Assembly (NCBI GenBank): GCA_016926625.1
Contig: JAFGOE010000056.1
Span: 1 to 41,007 of the forward strand
Reading direction: 5' to 3'
Length of the DNA: 41,007 nucleotides
Origin: Candidatus Zhuqueibacterota bacterium
Lineage (GTDB): Bacteria; Zhuqueibacterota; Zhuqueibacteria; Thermofontimicrobiales; Thiofontviventaceae
Below are positions 25,439 to 34,304 of this stretch, in pieces. Both the position numbers and the translations under genes were made by a program. The first letter of the stretch is position 1. Each line of letters opens with the position of its first letter. Below the pieces are notes generated by a model, which ran no database searches, was not told where the DNA came from, and saw only the letters and a list, made by a program, of their open reading frames with translations.

Positions 25439-26445
25439 TTTAAGAACAACCTCAGGTGTACATAAAATTCATTTTTCTCATGGTCGATCGTTAATGAGTG
25501 CTTTTGCGGAAAGATGATCTCCAATCTTTTTTTTACATTGTCTATACCCGTACCGGCACCCGGTTGCTGTTTGATGGAATTCGCTATCGAGTTTCGGATA
25601 TCAAAAGCTATTTCATCCTGGTCAGAGGTCAATACGATATCGATGAATGCATCCTGACATTCTTCGATCTTACTGTACTTGAAACTGTTTTCAATGAAGG
25701 GAATGAACAGCATCGGTGGTATCAACGAATCATGATCAGCCCGGGAATAATCGAATGTGATACGTTGTTCCTCGGGCGATTTCATCTGTTGAAATGCGAT
25801 GTAGTTTTCGATATATTCAATTTCGGATTTCAGGGTCACACGTTCGCTCTCACAGTCCTCAATCACGTAGCGCATCATCTGCGAGAGCTTTAGTACGCTT
25901 TCCGGTGCCCGGTCCGACTTCATATACGCGAGCGAATAGATGTTGTTCAATGTGTTAAACATGAAATGCGGATTGATCTGCGCTTTCAGTAATTTTAGTT
26001 CTGTATTTAATTTTTCGGATATGATCTGTTGTGTATTCTCAGCCTGCTTTCGAATCCGATCCTGCATCATAAATACCGTGCTTATCATATCGATGAAGAT
26101 AAGCCAGAAGAAACTACGCATGAAGATCATCATGAAATGCGGTTTTCGGGGAGGGATATGCTTAAATACCAGGCGCGAAATATAATAGTAGTCGGTTAGC
26201 GATTGACTGATCGTTACGAGTATAATGAAGGCGGCGGTGATCAACATAAATCGTCCGGTATTCTCCAAGGAGAAATAACGTGGGAACAGCAGGTATGAGT
26301 TGATGTAAAAAACCAACGCCTGGAAGAGCAGATAAAATAGGGTTAATTGGATACCACTCTTCAAAGGGAGGAAGTAGAGTCCAAAACCAAAATTTATCCC
26401 GGCGATGATTAACCAGAATATGATATGCACATAAATACGTTTCAT
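25435..26445 (-). CDS. LytS/YehU-like membrane histidine kinase
   Basis: 336 residues. Four hydrophobic segments occupy about residues 7-125 with only short loops and no large sensor domain. After a helical linker comes the His_kinase domain, with His160 in Q-I-N-P-H-F-M-F-N-T-L-N-N-I, then Y-V-I-E-D-C-E-S-E-R-V-T-L, E-I-E-Y-I-E-N-Y-I-A-F-Q and an ATPase domain with P-P-M-L-F-I-P-F-I-E-N-S-F-K-Y and G-A-G-T-G-I-D-N-V-K-K-R-L. This architecture is common in Bacteroidota beside LytTR regulators. It probably senses a signal in or near the membrane, such as an envelope stress or the drug exported by the neighbouring pump. Confidence 0.92.
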   Translation of the reverse strand: MKRIYVHIIFWLIIAGINFGFGLYFLPLKSGIQLTLFYLLFQALVFYINSYLLFPRYFSLENTGRFMLITAAFIILVTISQSLTDYYYISRLVFKHIPPRKPHFMMIFMRSFFWLIFIDMISTVFMMQDRIRKQAENTQQIISEKLNTELKLLKAQINPHFMFNTLNNIYSLAYMKSDRAPESVLKLSQMMRYVIEDCESERVTLKSEIEYIENYIAFQQMKSPEEQRITFDYSRADHDSLIPPMLFIPFIENSFKYSKIEECQDAFIDIVLTSDQDEIAFDIRNSIANSIKQQPGAGTGIDNVKKRLEIIFPQKHSLTIDHEKNEFYVHLRLFLK

Positions 26446-26848
26446 TGAGTTAAATTCTTCCCGCTAAACAACATAATAATTATTTCATCGCACGTTTGAA
26501 AAAAAATGATGTTTAATCAACTCAAATATAATCATTTTCGCTTCAATTGCAAATTAAAATTAACCAATGAACCAGTTCGTCACATCAACTTCGTCATATG
26601 ATGAACTAATGGAAATACTTCTGTTAATTCATTGTATGATGCCTTTGGTCAATGATTCGCTCGATTTGGTTCAAAAAAAGAAACATGATATGTAAATATT
26701 TTGTATAATGGGTTAGTCAAAGGCCAGAATTCGGGTACACTTCATATATAAAAATTGAAAATATATGTCGCATGATTCCCGGATGGTAGGATAAGAGATT
26801 TAAGTTTAGTACCAGGATAAATAACGCTTAATCATCTGCACCATATCA
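26446..26848. other. Divergent intergenic region between LytS and MacA genes
   Basis: About 400 bases without a gene. It holds a direct repeat TTCGTCA at 26576-26582 and 26590-26596, each preceded by A and G or C, followed by a short TCATATGATGA palindrome, and a TATAAT at 26704-26709 without a good -35. The repeat is a candidate site for the LytTR regulator, although its 14-base period is shorter than known LytTR site pairs. Confidence 0.4.
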
Positions 26849-26902
26849 ATGGAGCGATGTATTAAGCATACGATCATTCAAATGAAGTACAGGAGTGTTC
26901 AA

Positions 26903-28189
26903 TTGAAGCTCAACAAGAAAATCATTATTCCCGTCGTCATAATCGTTGCTGCGATACTGGTTTTATTATGCCTGCGGAAAAAGAGCAACGGTGATAAGAC
27001 GACCTATACGTTCGCAGAAGTGACGAGGGGAGACATCCAAAACACGGTTGATGCAACCGGTACGATTGAACCGGTGACGACGGTCGAAGTGGGTACACAG
27101 GTGTCGGGCATTATCGATAACATATATGTCGATTTCAACGATCGTGTCACCAAAAATCAGCTGCTCGCGGTAATCGACACCACGATCTTATCCGTTCAGG
27201 TGCGCGATGCAAGAGCGAGCTTGCTGCGAAGTCAGGCCGAATACGATAAGGCGAAATTTAATTACGAGCGTACGGAAGATCTGTATAATCAGGATCTTTT
27301 GTCAGAATTGGAATATATCACGGCGAAGAGCAATTATCAATCGGCAAGAGCATCGTTGCTGTCGTCGCAGAACAGCCTGGAACGAGCCGAGCGAAATATG
27401 CGCTATGCCTTCATTCGCTCACCAATCAATGGCACTGTCATCTATCGGGAGGTGGAAGAGGGTCAGACCGTGGCATCTAGTTTTCAGACACCGCGACTCT
27501 TCCTCATTGCCGAGGATTTGTCCAAGATGGAAATCCATGCTCTCGTCGATGAGAGCGAGATCGGACAAATTGAAGTCGGCCAATCCGTTGAGTTTGAAGT
27601 GCAGGCGTTCGATGAAAAAAAATTCTACGGTACTGTGCGTCAGGTCTGGCTGCAACCGGAGACCGTTCAGAACGTGGTGACATATACCGTTGTTGTCGAT
27701 GCAGACAATCCTGAGGGTCTTCTCTTGCCCGGTATGACGGCGACGATCGAATTTATTATTGAGGCCAAGAATGGTGTGCTCCTGGCGCCAGTGGCCGCTA
27801 CCAAATTGCAGCCGACCGAAAGCATGATGAAGATTATGGCTGAAAACATGCGTGAACGATTTAATCGCATGGGTGGTTCTCCGGACAGCAGCGGTGGGCC
27901 TAATCGCAACAGGTCCGCGATGGCAGGTACGCGTGAAGGCACCGGATCGCGAACACCCACCATGAACGGTAACACTATGGCCGTTCTCTGGTTTTTCGAT
28001 GACAATAAAGACCTTAAGACCATCCCGGTGAAGACCGGTGCAACTGATGGGCGAAATGTCGAGATCATGCCGCTGCCTGGTTTTGAAATTACCGAGGGCC
28101 TGGAGGTAATAAGCAAGATTGAGACGACTGAAACGCAAGTCAGCTCTGTGCCTGGTCCAGTGCGTGGCTTCGGTAGAGGCCCGTTCTAA
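26903..28189 (+). CDS. macA: MacA-like periplasmic adaptor (HlyD/RND family)
   Basis: I choose TTG 26903 because AGGAG lies seven bases upstream; the frame runs back to 26849 but without a ribosome site. About 428 residues: one N-terminal membrane helix (I-I-I-P-V-V-I-I-V-A-A-I-L-V-L-L), lipoyl half V-E-V-G-T-Q-V-S-G-I-I-D-N-I-Y-V-D-F, a long helical hairpin (R-A-S-L-L-R-S-Q-A-E-Y-D-K-A), second lipoyl half I-R-S-P-I-N-G-T-V-I-Y-R-E-V-E-E-G-Q-T-V, then beta-barrel and membrane-proximal domains. An insert rich in Gly, Ser, Arg and Met (about residues 320-360) is typical of FCB-group MacA proteins. It bridges MacB and the outer membrane channel. Gene order macA, ATPase, permease, tolC-like supports the call. 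Confidence 0.9.
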   Translation: MKLNKKIIIPVVIIVAAILVLLCLRKKSNGDKTTYTFAEVTRGDIQNTVDATGTIEPVTTVEVGTQVSGIIDNIYVDFNDRVTKNQLLAVIDTTILSVQVRDARASLLRSQAEYDKAKFNYERTEDLYNQDLLSELEYITAKSNYQSARASLLSSQNSLERAERNMRYAFIRSPINGTVIYREVEEGQTVASSFQTPRLFLIAEDLSKMEIHALVDESEIGQIEVGQSVEFEVQAFDEKKFYGTVRQVWLQPETVQNVVTYTVVVDADNPEGLLLPGMTATIEFIIEAKNGVLLAPVAATKLQPTESMMKIMAENMRERFNRMGGSPDSSGGPNRNRSAMAGTREGTGSRTPTMNGNTMAVLWFFDDNKDLKTIPVKTGATDGRNVEIMPLPGFEITEGLEVISKIETTETQVSSVPGPVRGFGRGPF

Positions 28190-28274
28190 AAATTAAAATG
28201 ATCGAACAGTTTATAGCGATCGATATCCGTTTGTACTGTTTCTACACGAATTGGAAGAAAGTAGAGTCGACTAT

Positions 28275-29024
28275 ATGAAACCAGTTATTGACATACATGA
28301 CATAAAAAAAACATATCATATCGGTGAGATCGATGTACATGCCCTTCGTGGGGTTGATCTTTCCGTTGAGGCGGGTGATTTTATTGCCATCATGGGCGCA
28401 TCGGGATCCGGTAAATCCACGCTGATGAATTTGATCGGTTGTCTGGATGAACCGACTTCAGGGAAGTATTTTCTTGACGGGACCGATGTGAGCGCACTGA
28501 CAAAAAATGAATATGCCGATATTCGAAATCAAAAAATCGGATTCGTGTTCCAGGGGTTTAATCTGTTATCGCGGACGTCGGCGCTCGAAAATGTCGAATT
28601 ACCTTTGTTTTACGACAGAACGCATCGTTTCAAGAATCCGCTGAAAACAGCACAGGAGGCACTGGAGCGGGTCGGCCTCGGCGACCGGATCGAGCATGTA
28701 CCGAATCAACTGTCCGGTGGTCAACAACAACGCGTCGCCATTGCACGTGCGTTGGTGAATGAACCGAGCATTCTGCTAGCGGATGAACCGACGGGAAACC
28801 TCGACAGCAGGACATCGGTTGAGGTGATGTCGGTTTTTCAGGAGCTCAATGAGCAGGGGATTACCATCATCCTGGTGACGCATGAAAGCGACATCGCCAA
28901 ATACACCAGGCGCATCGTCGAAATGCGTGACGGACGTATTCGAAACGATGTTCCGGTTAAAAAGCGGTTTGTTGCTCAGGACGAATTAAAAATGATGAAG
29001 GAGGAAGACGAATGTTGCAATTAA
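28275..29024 (+). CDS. MacB-type ABC transporter ATPase
   Basis: ATG 28275 is preferred; a TTG at 28251 would add eight residues. About 249 residues with all ABC motifs: Walker A G-A-S-G-S-G-K-S, Q-loop F-V-F-Q-G-F-N-L-L, signature L-S-G-G-Q-Q-Q-R, Walker B I-L-L-A-D-E-P-T-G-N-L-D and the switch His in V-T-H-E. The sequence belongs to the LolD/MacB group, which drives lipoprotein or peptide/macrolide export by mechanotransmission. In E. coli the ATPase and permease are fused in MacB; here they are split. The end overlaps the permease start by 13 bases. Confidence 0.93.
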   Translation: MKPVIDIHDIKKTYHIGEIDVHALRGVDLSVEAGDFIAIMGASGSGKSTLMNLIGCLDEPTSGKYFLDGTDVSALTKNEYADIRNQKIGFVFQGFNLLSRTSALENVELPLFYDRTHRFKNPLKTAQEALERVGLGDRIEHVPNQLSGGQQQRVAIARALVNEPSILLADEPTGNLDSRTSVEVMSVFQELNEQGITIILVTHESDIAKYTRRIVEMRDGRIRNDVPVKKRFVAQDELKMMKEEDECCN

Positions 29025-30232
29025 AAAATCTTTTCAAGGCAGCGTTCAGGAGCATTATGAAAAACCGTATGCGAAGTCTGCTGACCTCCCTCGGTATCAT
29101 CATCGGTGTCAGCGCCGTGATCGTCATGGTCGGCGTCGGATCAGGTTCACAAAAACGAATCGCTCAGGAAATCAGTTCTTTTGGCAATAACATGCTCACC
29201 GTGTTTCCGTCGTGGAGCCGGCGCGGTGGTGTCAGTCGCGGTGCAGGAAGTTTTAATCGGCTGACGATGGACGATGTCGAAGCCATTCGTAAGGAAGCCG
29301 TATTGATTGAGTACATCTCGGCGATCGTGATGTCGGGCGGACAGGTCATCGGAAACGGAAACAACTGGAGCACATCGATCATGGGTGTTGATCCGGCATA
29401 TTTAGAGATACGCGGTTGGGGACTGGAAGCTGGCGAATTTTTTACAGAGCGAGATGTCCGTTCGCGTAAGAAGGTTGCGGTTCTCGGACAGACTATAGTA
29501 AAGCAGATTTTCGGTGATATGGATCCGATCGGTCAGAAGATCCGCGTTCGAAACACGCCTTTCAAGGTGATCGGCGTTCTCGCCAAGAAGGGACAGGATT
29601 CGCGTGGTAATGATCAGGACGATATCATTCTGGCGCCATCGACCACGGTCATGGTCCGCCTGAAGGGTGATCATCATATCAACATGATCAATGCCAGTGC
29701 CACATCGTTGGAGACGATTACCAAGGCCGAGGAGGAGATAACCAACATTCTTCGGCGCGAGCATAAGATTGATTATGGACAGGAGGCGGATTTCAATGTG
29801 GCAAACCAGACCGAGGTGACCGAAATGGCCTCGGCGACATCCCGAATCATGACGATGCTGCTGGGTGCTGTGGCTGCGGTGTCCTTGATTGTCGGCGGTA
29901 TAGGGATCATGAATATCATGCTGGTATCCGTCACGGAGCGAACCCGTGAAATCGGCATCCGCATGTCGGTAGGCGCCCGCGGAAGTGACATACTCACGCA
30001 GTTTCTTCTGGAAGCGGTAGTGCTCTCGCTGACAGGGGGTATCATCGGTATCTTGCTTTCAGCCGGGATCGCATTTATATTAAATCAATGGACGGATATT
30101 TATGTGGTGTTAAATCCGATGATCATCATCCTTTCGTTCACGTTTTCCGGTGCGGTTGGTATCTTTTTCGGATTTTATCCCGCACGCAAGGCAGCGAATT
30201 TAAATCCAATCGAAGCCTTACGATACGAATAG
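29012..30232 (+). CDS. MacB-type ABC transporter permease (FtsX family)
   Basis: 406 residues. The first membrane helix (S-L-L-T-S-L-G-I-I-I-G-V-S-A-V-I-V-M-V-G-V-G) is followed by a periplasmic MacB_PCD domain of about 220 residues, then three C-terminal helices of an FtsX domain, starting at about A-V-A-A-V-S-L-I-V-G-G-I-G-I-M-N-I-M-L-V-S-V-T-E-R-T-R-E-I-G-I-R and ending in Y-P-A-R-K-A-A-N-L-N-P-I-E-A-L-R-Y-E. These are textbook MacB permease landmarks, and length fits the split version. AAGGAGG lies before the ATG, inside the ATPase gene. It should form a dimer that pumps substrate from the periplasm through the MacA and TolC-like partners. Confidence 0.93.
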   Translation: MLQLKNLFKAAFRSIMKNRMRSLLTSLGIIIGVSAVIVMVGVGSGSQKRIAQEISSFGNNMLTVFPSWSRRGGVSRGAGSFNRLTMDDVEAIRKEAVLIEYISAIVMSGGQVIGNGNNWSTSIMGVDPAYLEIRGWGLEAGEFFTERDVRSRKKVAVLGQTIVKQIFGDMDPIGQKIRVRNTPFKVIGVLAKKGQDSRGNDQDDIILAPSTTVMVRLKGDHHINMINASATSLETITKAEEEITNILRREHKIDYGQEADFNVANQTEVTEMASATSRIMTMLLGAVAAVSLIVGGIGIMNIMLVSVTERTREIGIRMSVGARGSDILTQFLLEAVVLSLTGGIIGILLSAGIAFILNQWTDIYVVLNPMIIILSFTFSGAVGIFFGFYPARKAANLNPIEALRYE

Positions 30233-30292
30233 AGTATTGAATGTTGAATAATTATAGAGAATGGATTCACACAGATTATTTTCGAGGATAGC

Positions 30293-31538
30293 ATGAAAAA
30301 ATTATTGATGATACTTATACTATTAATGGTAAGCGGTGTGGGCTTCGGCCAGACATTGTCGCTGGACGAGTGCATACAAACGGCGTTACGTAATAATCCG
30401 GATGTGCAGAAGAGCGAATTTACGCTGCGGCAATCGCAAATTTCAACGCAGCAGGCGTGGTCGGCGCTTTATCCTGGCGTATCGGCGAGTGCATCGACTT
30501 CCAATTCGGGTCCTTTTGTCAGTGATATGCAGGATGAGTGGAACTGGAATATCGGAGGTGGTGTCAGCCAGCAGTTCTATCGTCCCGGCATGTATTCCGG
30601 CATCAGCCTGGCCAGGGAGAGGCAGACATCGACCGCATATTCGGATTTATCGCTCAGGGACCAGATCCGCACATCGGTCGAGCGGCTCTATTTTGAGATC
30701 CTGGCTTCCGACACAACGATTGGGGTGTATAAGGCAAATATCAAGCTTTCGGACGAGCAGATAACGAAGATGGAGCGCATGGTGGAGCTGGGACTGAAGC
30801 GTCAATCCGATCTTCTGAAGTCCAAGGTTCAGCGCGGCACATTCGAAGCACAGCTCATTCGGGAGGTGGAATCCCAGGCTTCAACAAAGCGCAGTTTAAA
30901 TATCATAATAGGTCGTGATCCGAATTCCGATTTGTCCATTAAGCCGTTCGATGTGGAGGAAATTTCTGTTCCTGATTACGCGACGGCTTATGAGATGATG
31001 CTGGAATACAATCCCACCATCAAGCAAGTATCGGAAATCGCAGATCAGGGTGCAACAATTATCACATCGTATTTCTAAGGAAGCATTTCTTCCGTCGGTA
31101 AGTGGGTCGTATAGCTACTCGCAGAGCAATGACATCTACAGCGGATCGACACATGATAACGACCAGCTCAGCCTTCGTCTCAGCCTGGATATATTCGATG
31201 GATTTACCAAGAGACAGAATCTGCAGTCGGCTCAACTAAACCTGGATGAAGCGCGACTCGATTATGAGGCGGCGCTGCGGGATCTGGACCAGGCATTGTC
31301 GAATCAGGACAGGGCGCTGGAAACGCAGAACCAGTTGATCCTCATCCACCAAACCAACCTGGCCTCGGCGCGACAGGATCTGGAAGTGGTATCGCAACAG
31401 TACGATGCCGGCTTCAGCAGCATTTTGGATTTGATGGACGCCCAGTTGTCGGTATTGCAATCGGAGACGAATTTGTTGCAGGATTTGTACACGCGTAAGC
31501 AGATCGAAGCCGAAATCCGTCGGTTGATTGGACAATAG
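30293..31538 (+). pseudogene. TolC-family outer membrane efflux protein, frameshifted
   Basis: Two frames together give one protein of about 410 residues. The first (30293-31078) has a signal peptide, L-S-L-D-E-C-I-Q-T-A-L-R-N-N-P-D-V and the first OEP repeat; it runs into Q-G-A-T-I and then a short wrong-frame tail and stop. The second frame picks up at S-H-R-I-S-K-E-A-F-L-P-S-V-S-G-S-Y-S-Y-S, the normal start of the second strand pair, and continues to L-I-G-Q at 31538. The change is one extra base or two missing ones near 31050-31070, where there is no homopolymer run. Either the channel gene is broken or there is a sequence error. Everything else in the operon is intact, which leans slightly to an error or a recent mutation. 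Confidence 0.85.
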
Positions 31539-31564
31539 GGGGTAAAAATCTTTACCCCGGTTTT
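31538..31564 (+). terminator. Intrinsic terminator of the efflux operon
   Basis: GGGGTAAA (31539-31546), loop AATC, TTTACCCC (31551-31558), then GGTTTT. The 8-bp stem begins right at the TAG of the tolC-like gene. A second imperfect copy of the same hairpin follows at about 31569-31590. Confidence 0.6.
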
Positions 31565-31599
31565 AAATAGGGTAAAAATCTTTGACCCCCGTTATAACG

Positions 31600-32375
31600 G
31601 ATCGATTTGAATCATTCGTATTCGGCCCAAATGTGTGAAAATGTGGTAATCCCGTTAGGGATTAAATGTTTATAGCATTTTAAATTACCCCATACACATT
31701 CTGTCCCGCTAGGGACAGAATGTTATGATGGTGGATCGGAATCAAAAAGAATTAAGCACTTGTGTTTATGTATATATGGTCACACATTTCGTCCCTACGG
31801 GACGAATATCTTTTTGTGAGATACACATATCCTATAAACATTGAATCCCTACGGGATTACATTGGATGATGATTTAGGTAATGGATTGATACACCATATA
31901 ATCACAGTTATGATTAAACCGATGAAATATTTTGGATTAATATGTGCAAGAAACCTTCAATTGTATGGATTTAATTTGATAATACATACACCCACTCGTG
32001 TCGCGTTTAACGTATATTTGAAAAAAAGCTTTTCTGTTTTTATTGAACTTATGAAAATAAAAAAACAATTTTTTTGTTAAATTGATAAACCTATTTTATA
32101 GAGTTATCCTTATATATTTTAATAAATTACAATGGATGTTTTTAATCTTAACGCGACACTACTGATATACACCCACTAACGGATCGAATCTAATGATCCC
32201 CATTCGGCTCTAATTTGTGCCAAAGTGTTAATCCCGTTAGGGATTAAATGTTTATAGCTTGGATTTCATTTTCAAATGATTTATATGAACCGAACGCATC
32301 GATTTAAATCATCTCCATTATAACCAAAATCTGATAACGGCTTTAATCCCGTTAATGATTAAATGTTTATAGCAT
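31600..32375. repeat. Cluster of six REP-like palindromes
   Basis: Palindromes at 31647-31664 (TAATCCC-GTTA-GGGATTA), 31697-31722 (11-bp arms around GCTA), 31788-31806 (TTCGTCCC-TAC-GGGACGAA), 31844-31858 (AATCCC-TAC-GGGATT), 32229-32246 (same as the first) and 32344-32361 (first arm intact, second decayed). Three carry the tail AAATGTTTATAGC; the copy at 31844 carries it inverted on its left (CTATAAACATT). The flanks before the copies at 31647 and 32229 are also alike over about 50 bases. Spacing is irregular, unlike CRISPR. No RAYT transposase is in the window. The rest of 31539-32387 has no gene I can support. Confidence 0.75.
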
Positions 32376-32387
32376 TAGAATGATCTC

Positions 32388-32681
32388 TCAATAATGATAC
32401 CGTCCCTGCAAAAAATCGACACGATCCTCTGTCACGAGATAGACGATCCGGTGCTCCTGGGTGATCCGCCGAGACCAGATTCCGGACGTCAGGTAGCGTA
32501 ACGGTTCCGGTTTGCCGATTCCTTTATGGGGATCACGCATGATAGCCTCAATTAGTTCGAATATCCTCAGGGCGATCTTGCGATCGGTCTGGATCCAATA
32601 TTTAAGGTCCTCCCTGAATTCAGGATGAAATACAGCATCTCTCGGACGATCGTTAAGTGATTTATCTCTCTTGCTCTTCAT
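32388..32681 (-). CDS. yoeB: YoeB/Txe-family toxin (ribosome-dependent mRNA interferase)
   Basis: I choose ATG 32681, giving 97 residues, with GGAAGAG upstream; a longer frame to 32711 exists. The pattern F-R-E-D-L-K-Y-W, K-I-A-L-R-I-F-E-L-I-E-A-I, P-H-K-G-I-G-K-P-E-P-L, W-S-R-R-I-T-Q-E-H-R-I-V-Y and the terminal R-Y-H-Y is that of YoeB, including the Glu, Arg and final His-Tyr used in catalysis. YoeB cleaves mRNA on the ribosome when its antitoxin is degraded. The start overlaps the antitoxin end by 20 bases, the standard arrangement. Confidence 0.92.
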   Translation of the reverse strand: MKSKRDKSLNDRPRDAVFHPEFREDLKYWIQTDRKIALRIFELIEAIMRDPHKGIGKPEPLRYLTSGIWSRRITQEHRIVYLVTEDRVDFLQGRYHY

Positions 32682-32955
32682 CCAATCCCAGCTCTTCCTT
32701 AAAATCATCAATTGTTTTTGGTGATTCTGAACGCGAGAGAGCCCGGTTCAATGCCGTCAGCAGGCGCTGTGCATTTTTGGATGAGCGTAACAGATGAGCG
32801 GTCTCTAACAGACCGGCTAGCTCTGACGATGATATTAAGGCGACGTCCTCTGCTTTGCGACGCTTGATCAGGACGATCTCTTTATCGTCAGAGACTTTAT
32901 TACATAAATTGGCAAGATTCGCCCTTGCTTTGGAATACGTGGTATAAATGGCCAT
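32662..32955 (-). CDS. yefM: YefM/Phd-family antitoxin
   Basis: ATG 32955 (GGAG upstream) gives 97 residues; the frame extends to 32994 but through the operator. M-A-I-Y-T-T-Y-S-K-A-R-A-N-L-A-N-L-C-N-K-V, then E-I-V-L-I-K-R-R-K-A-E-D-V-A-L-I-S-S-S-E-L is the Phd/YefM DNA-binding fold. The acidic C-terminal part (F-K-E-E-L-G-L-D-E-E) would wrap the toxin. It neutralises the YoeB toxin and represses its own promoter. Confidence 0.9.
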   Translation of the reverse strand: MAIYTTYSKARANLANLCNKVSDDKEIVLIKRRKAEDVALISSSELAGLLETAHLLRSSKNAQRLLTALNRALSRSESPKTIDDFKEELGLDEEQER

Positions 32956-32973
32956 CGATTGCTCCGCTACGAA

Positions 32974-32994
32974 TTGTACAACTCTATTGTACAA
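32974..32994 (-). promoter_or_regulatory. YefM operator: two TGTACA palindromes
   Basis: TGTACA at 32975-32980 and 32988-32993, each inside TTGTACAA, with centres 13 bases apart and just upstream of the antitoxin ATG. TGTACA is the known core of the E. coli yefM-yoeB operator, so autoregulation is very likely the same here. Confidence 0.75.
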
Positions 32995-33287
32995 TTTATT
33001 ACGGAAAAAGTCAAGAGATTTTTTCAGAGGTTACATGATAGAGATATATTTGGGAAAACAGGAAACTTGGTAGAATCGAAGAAATCATGTTTTGAATTCT
33101 TTTAAAATCTTTATAGTGAAATACATATGCACTAAGGGACAGAGTCGATGCACAGCCATGTTCCGTCTTAAAGAAATTAATCTCACAGAGTGTATAAAGG
33201 AAACGATGTCCGATTTCTACCACCTTGAAACATTGAATTTCAATATTTCATTCGTTTTACGAATTATTTCTCCATGTAGTTGAATTA

Positions 33288-33375
33288 AAGGGCGTCGTGT
33301 GCTTCGTGTTCTCCGCGGTGAATGTTTTTCGGGTTGTGAAGCGCGGCTCTGTGCCCTCTTAGTTCTCGGTGGTTA
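33288..33375. repeat. Partial copy of the dispersed CTTCGTG / GGCTCTGTG repeat
   Basis: GTCGTGTGCTTCGTGTTCTC followed by GCGGTGAA, then GGCTCTGTGCCCTCTTAGTT and CTCGGTGGTT. This is a single-arm copy related to the right arms at 24.6 and 39.5 kb. It lies in the gap between the antitoxin region and the isomerase-like gene (33004-33413), which otherwise shows no supported gene. Confidence 0.55.
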
Positions 33376-33413
33376 AGCTCTTTGTTAGAACTAGAACTTT
33401 ACAGATAAACTCC

Positions 33414-34274
33414 CTATCTCCCCATTCTCCGCAAATTCTCCAGATTGATCCTCAAAGCATCCAGGGCTGGCACTTCTTCTACCTCATACTCCACGATGTA
33501 CCACTCGGTCCCGCCGGTGCTCTCACAGATTTTGAAGACGTTCTGCCAGTCGATATCGTCCTCTCCGATCATCGCGTGGGGGTTTTTCCTGGAATATGGC
33601 TTTAAATGGCATGTCGCCGTGCGGCCTGGGTTGCGATTGAGATAATGAATCGGGTCGGCGCCTGCATGAGAGCAATTGGCAGTATCCAGTTCCAATATAA
33701 TATCCTGGCTGGTATGATCGGCGATGATGTTCCATGGCAATTCACCATCGACGGTCCTGAATTCAAATTCATGGTTGTGATAACCGAGACGCATCCCGTG
33801 CAGCTTTAATCTCTCGGCGATGCTGTTCATGATTTGAGCTAACTCCAACCATTTGTCGCGGGTCTGATATTCCTTTTCATCCAGCCACCGGATGATCAGG
33901 TATTCGTTGCCGAGCGTTTTATTGAATTCGATCGTCTTTTGCAGTTCATCACCCTGCAGTGTCTCCAGGAATATATGATTCCCGCAACATTTCAGATTAT
34001 TGTCATCGAGAATTTTTCGTATTTCAGCCGCAGAATAGCCGAAATAGTCGGCAAGCTCAACGCCGTCGTACCCCATCTCTACAATCTTCTTAACCGTTCC
34101 CGGAAAATCGACTTCACATTCCTTTCGAACGCCATATAATTGTGCACCGATGGGGATCTTAGCCCGGTTTGGTTTTATTGGCGATTGGCTGATTTTTACA
34201 AAAAAAATGCTCAACAATGAAATCGACATGATATCATAGACTACACTGTTTGATAAGGTGTTTAATATAATCAA
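33414..34274 (-). CDS. Sugar phosphate isomerase/epimerase-like TIM-barrel protein, exported
   Basis: I place the start at TTG 34274, since AAAGGAG lies eight bases upstream; a frame from ATG 34304 lacks a ribosome site. The 286 residues begin with a hydrophobic stretch (V-V-Y-D-I-M-S-I-S-L-L-S-I-F-F-V) acting as signal or anchor. The barrel has G-A-Q-L-Y-G-V-R, M-G-Y-D-G-V-E-L-A, L-G-Y-H-N-H-E-F-E-F, I-L-E-L-D-T-A-N-C and W-Y-I-V-E-Y-E, the metal ligands of the xylose-isomerase-like AP2EC family (inosose dehydratase/epimerase group). Exported members with unknown substrates are common in FCB and Planctomycetes sugar loci. It stands alone here. Confidence 0.82.
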   Translation of the reverse strand: MIILNTLSNSVVYDIMSISLLSIFFVKISQSPIKPNRAKIPIGAQLYGVRKECEVDFPGTVKKIVEMGYDGVELADYFGYSAAEIRKILDDNNLKCCGNHIFLETLQGDELQKTIEFNKTLGNEYLIIRWLDEKEYQTRDKWLELAQIMNSIAERLKLHGMRLGYHNHEFEFRTVDGELPWNIIADHTSQDIILELDTANCSHAGADPIHYLNRNPGRTATCHLKPYSRKNPHAMIGEDDIDWQNVFKICESTGGTEWYIVEYEVEEVPALDALRINLENLRRMGR

Positions 34275-34304
34275 GTTATTATCTCCTTTTTTGAGATAGT
34301 ACAT

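Noticed and set aside
27419..28138. Long antisense ORF of 239 codons opposite macA
   Set aside because: Fully inside a clear adaptor gene; histidine-rich composition typical of a reverse-frame shadow.
31841..32080. ORF of 79 codons in the palindrome cluster
   Set aside because: Starts inside a repeat unit, no ribosome site, low-complexity AT-rich codons.
31647..32375. Possible CRISPR array
   Set aside because: Repeats are perfect palindromes of varied arm sequence, irregularly spaced, in both orientations and without cas genes.
33011..33223. Small ORFs on both strands upstream of the antitoxin
   Set aside because: No ribosome sites, no motifs, AT-rich non-coding appearance.
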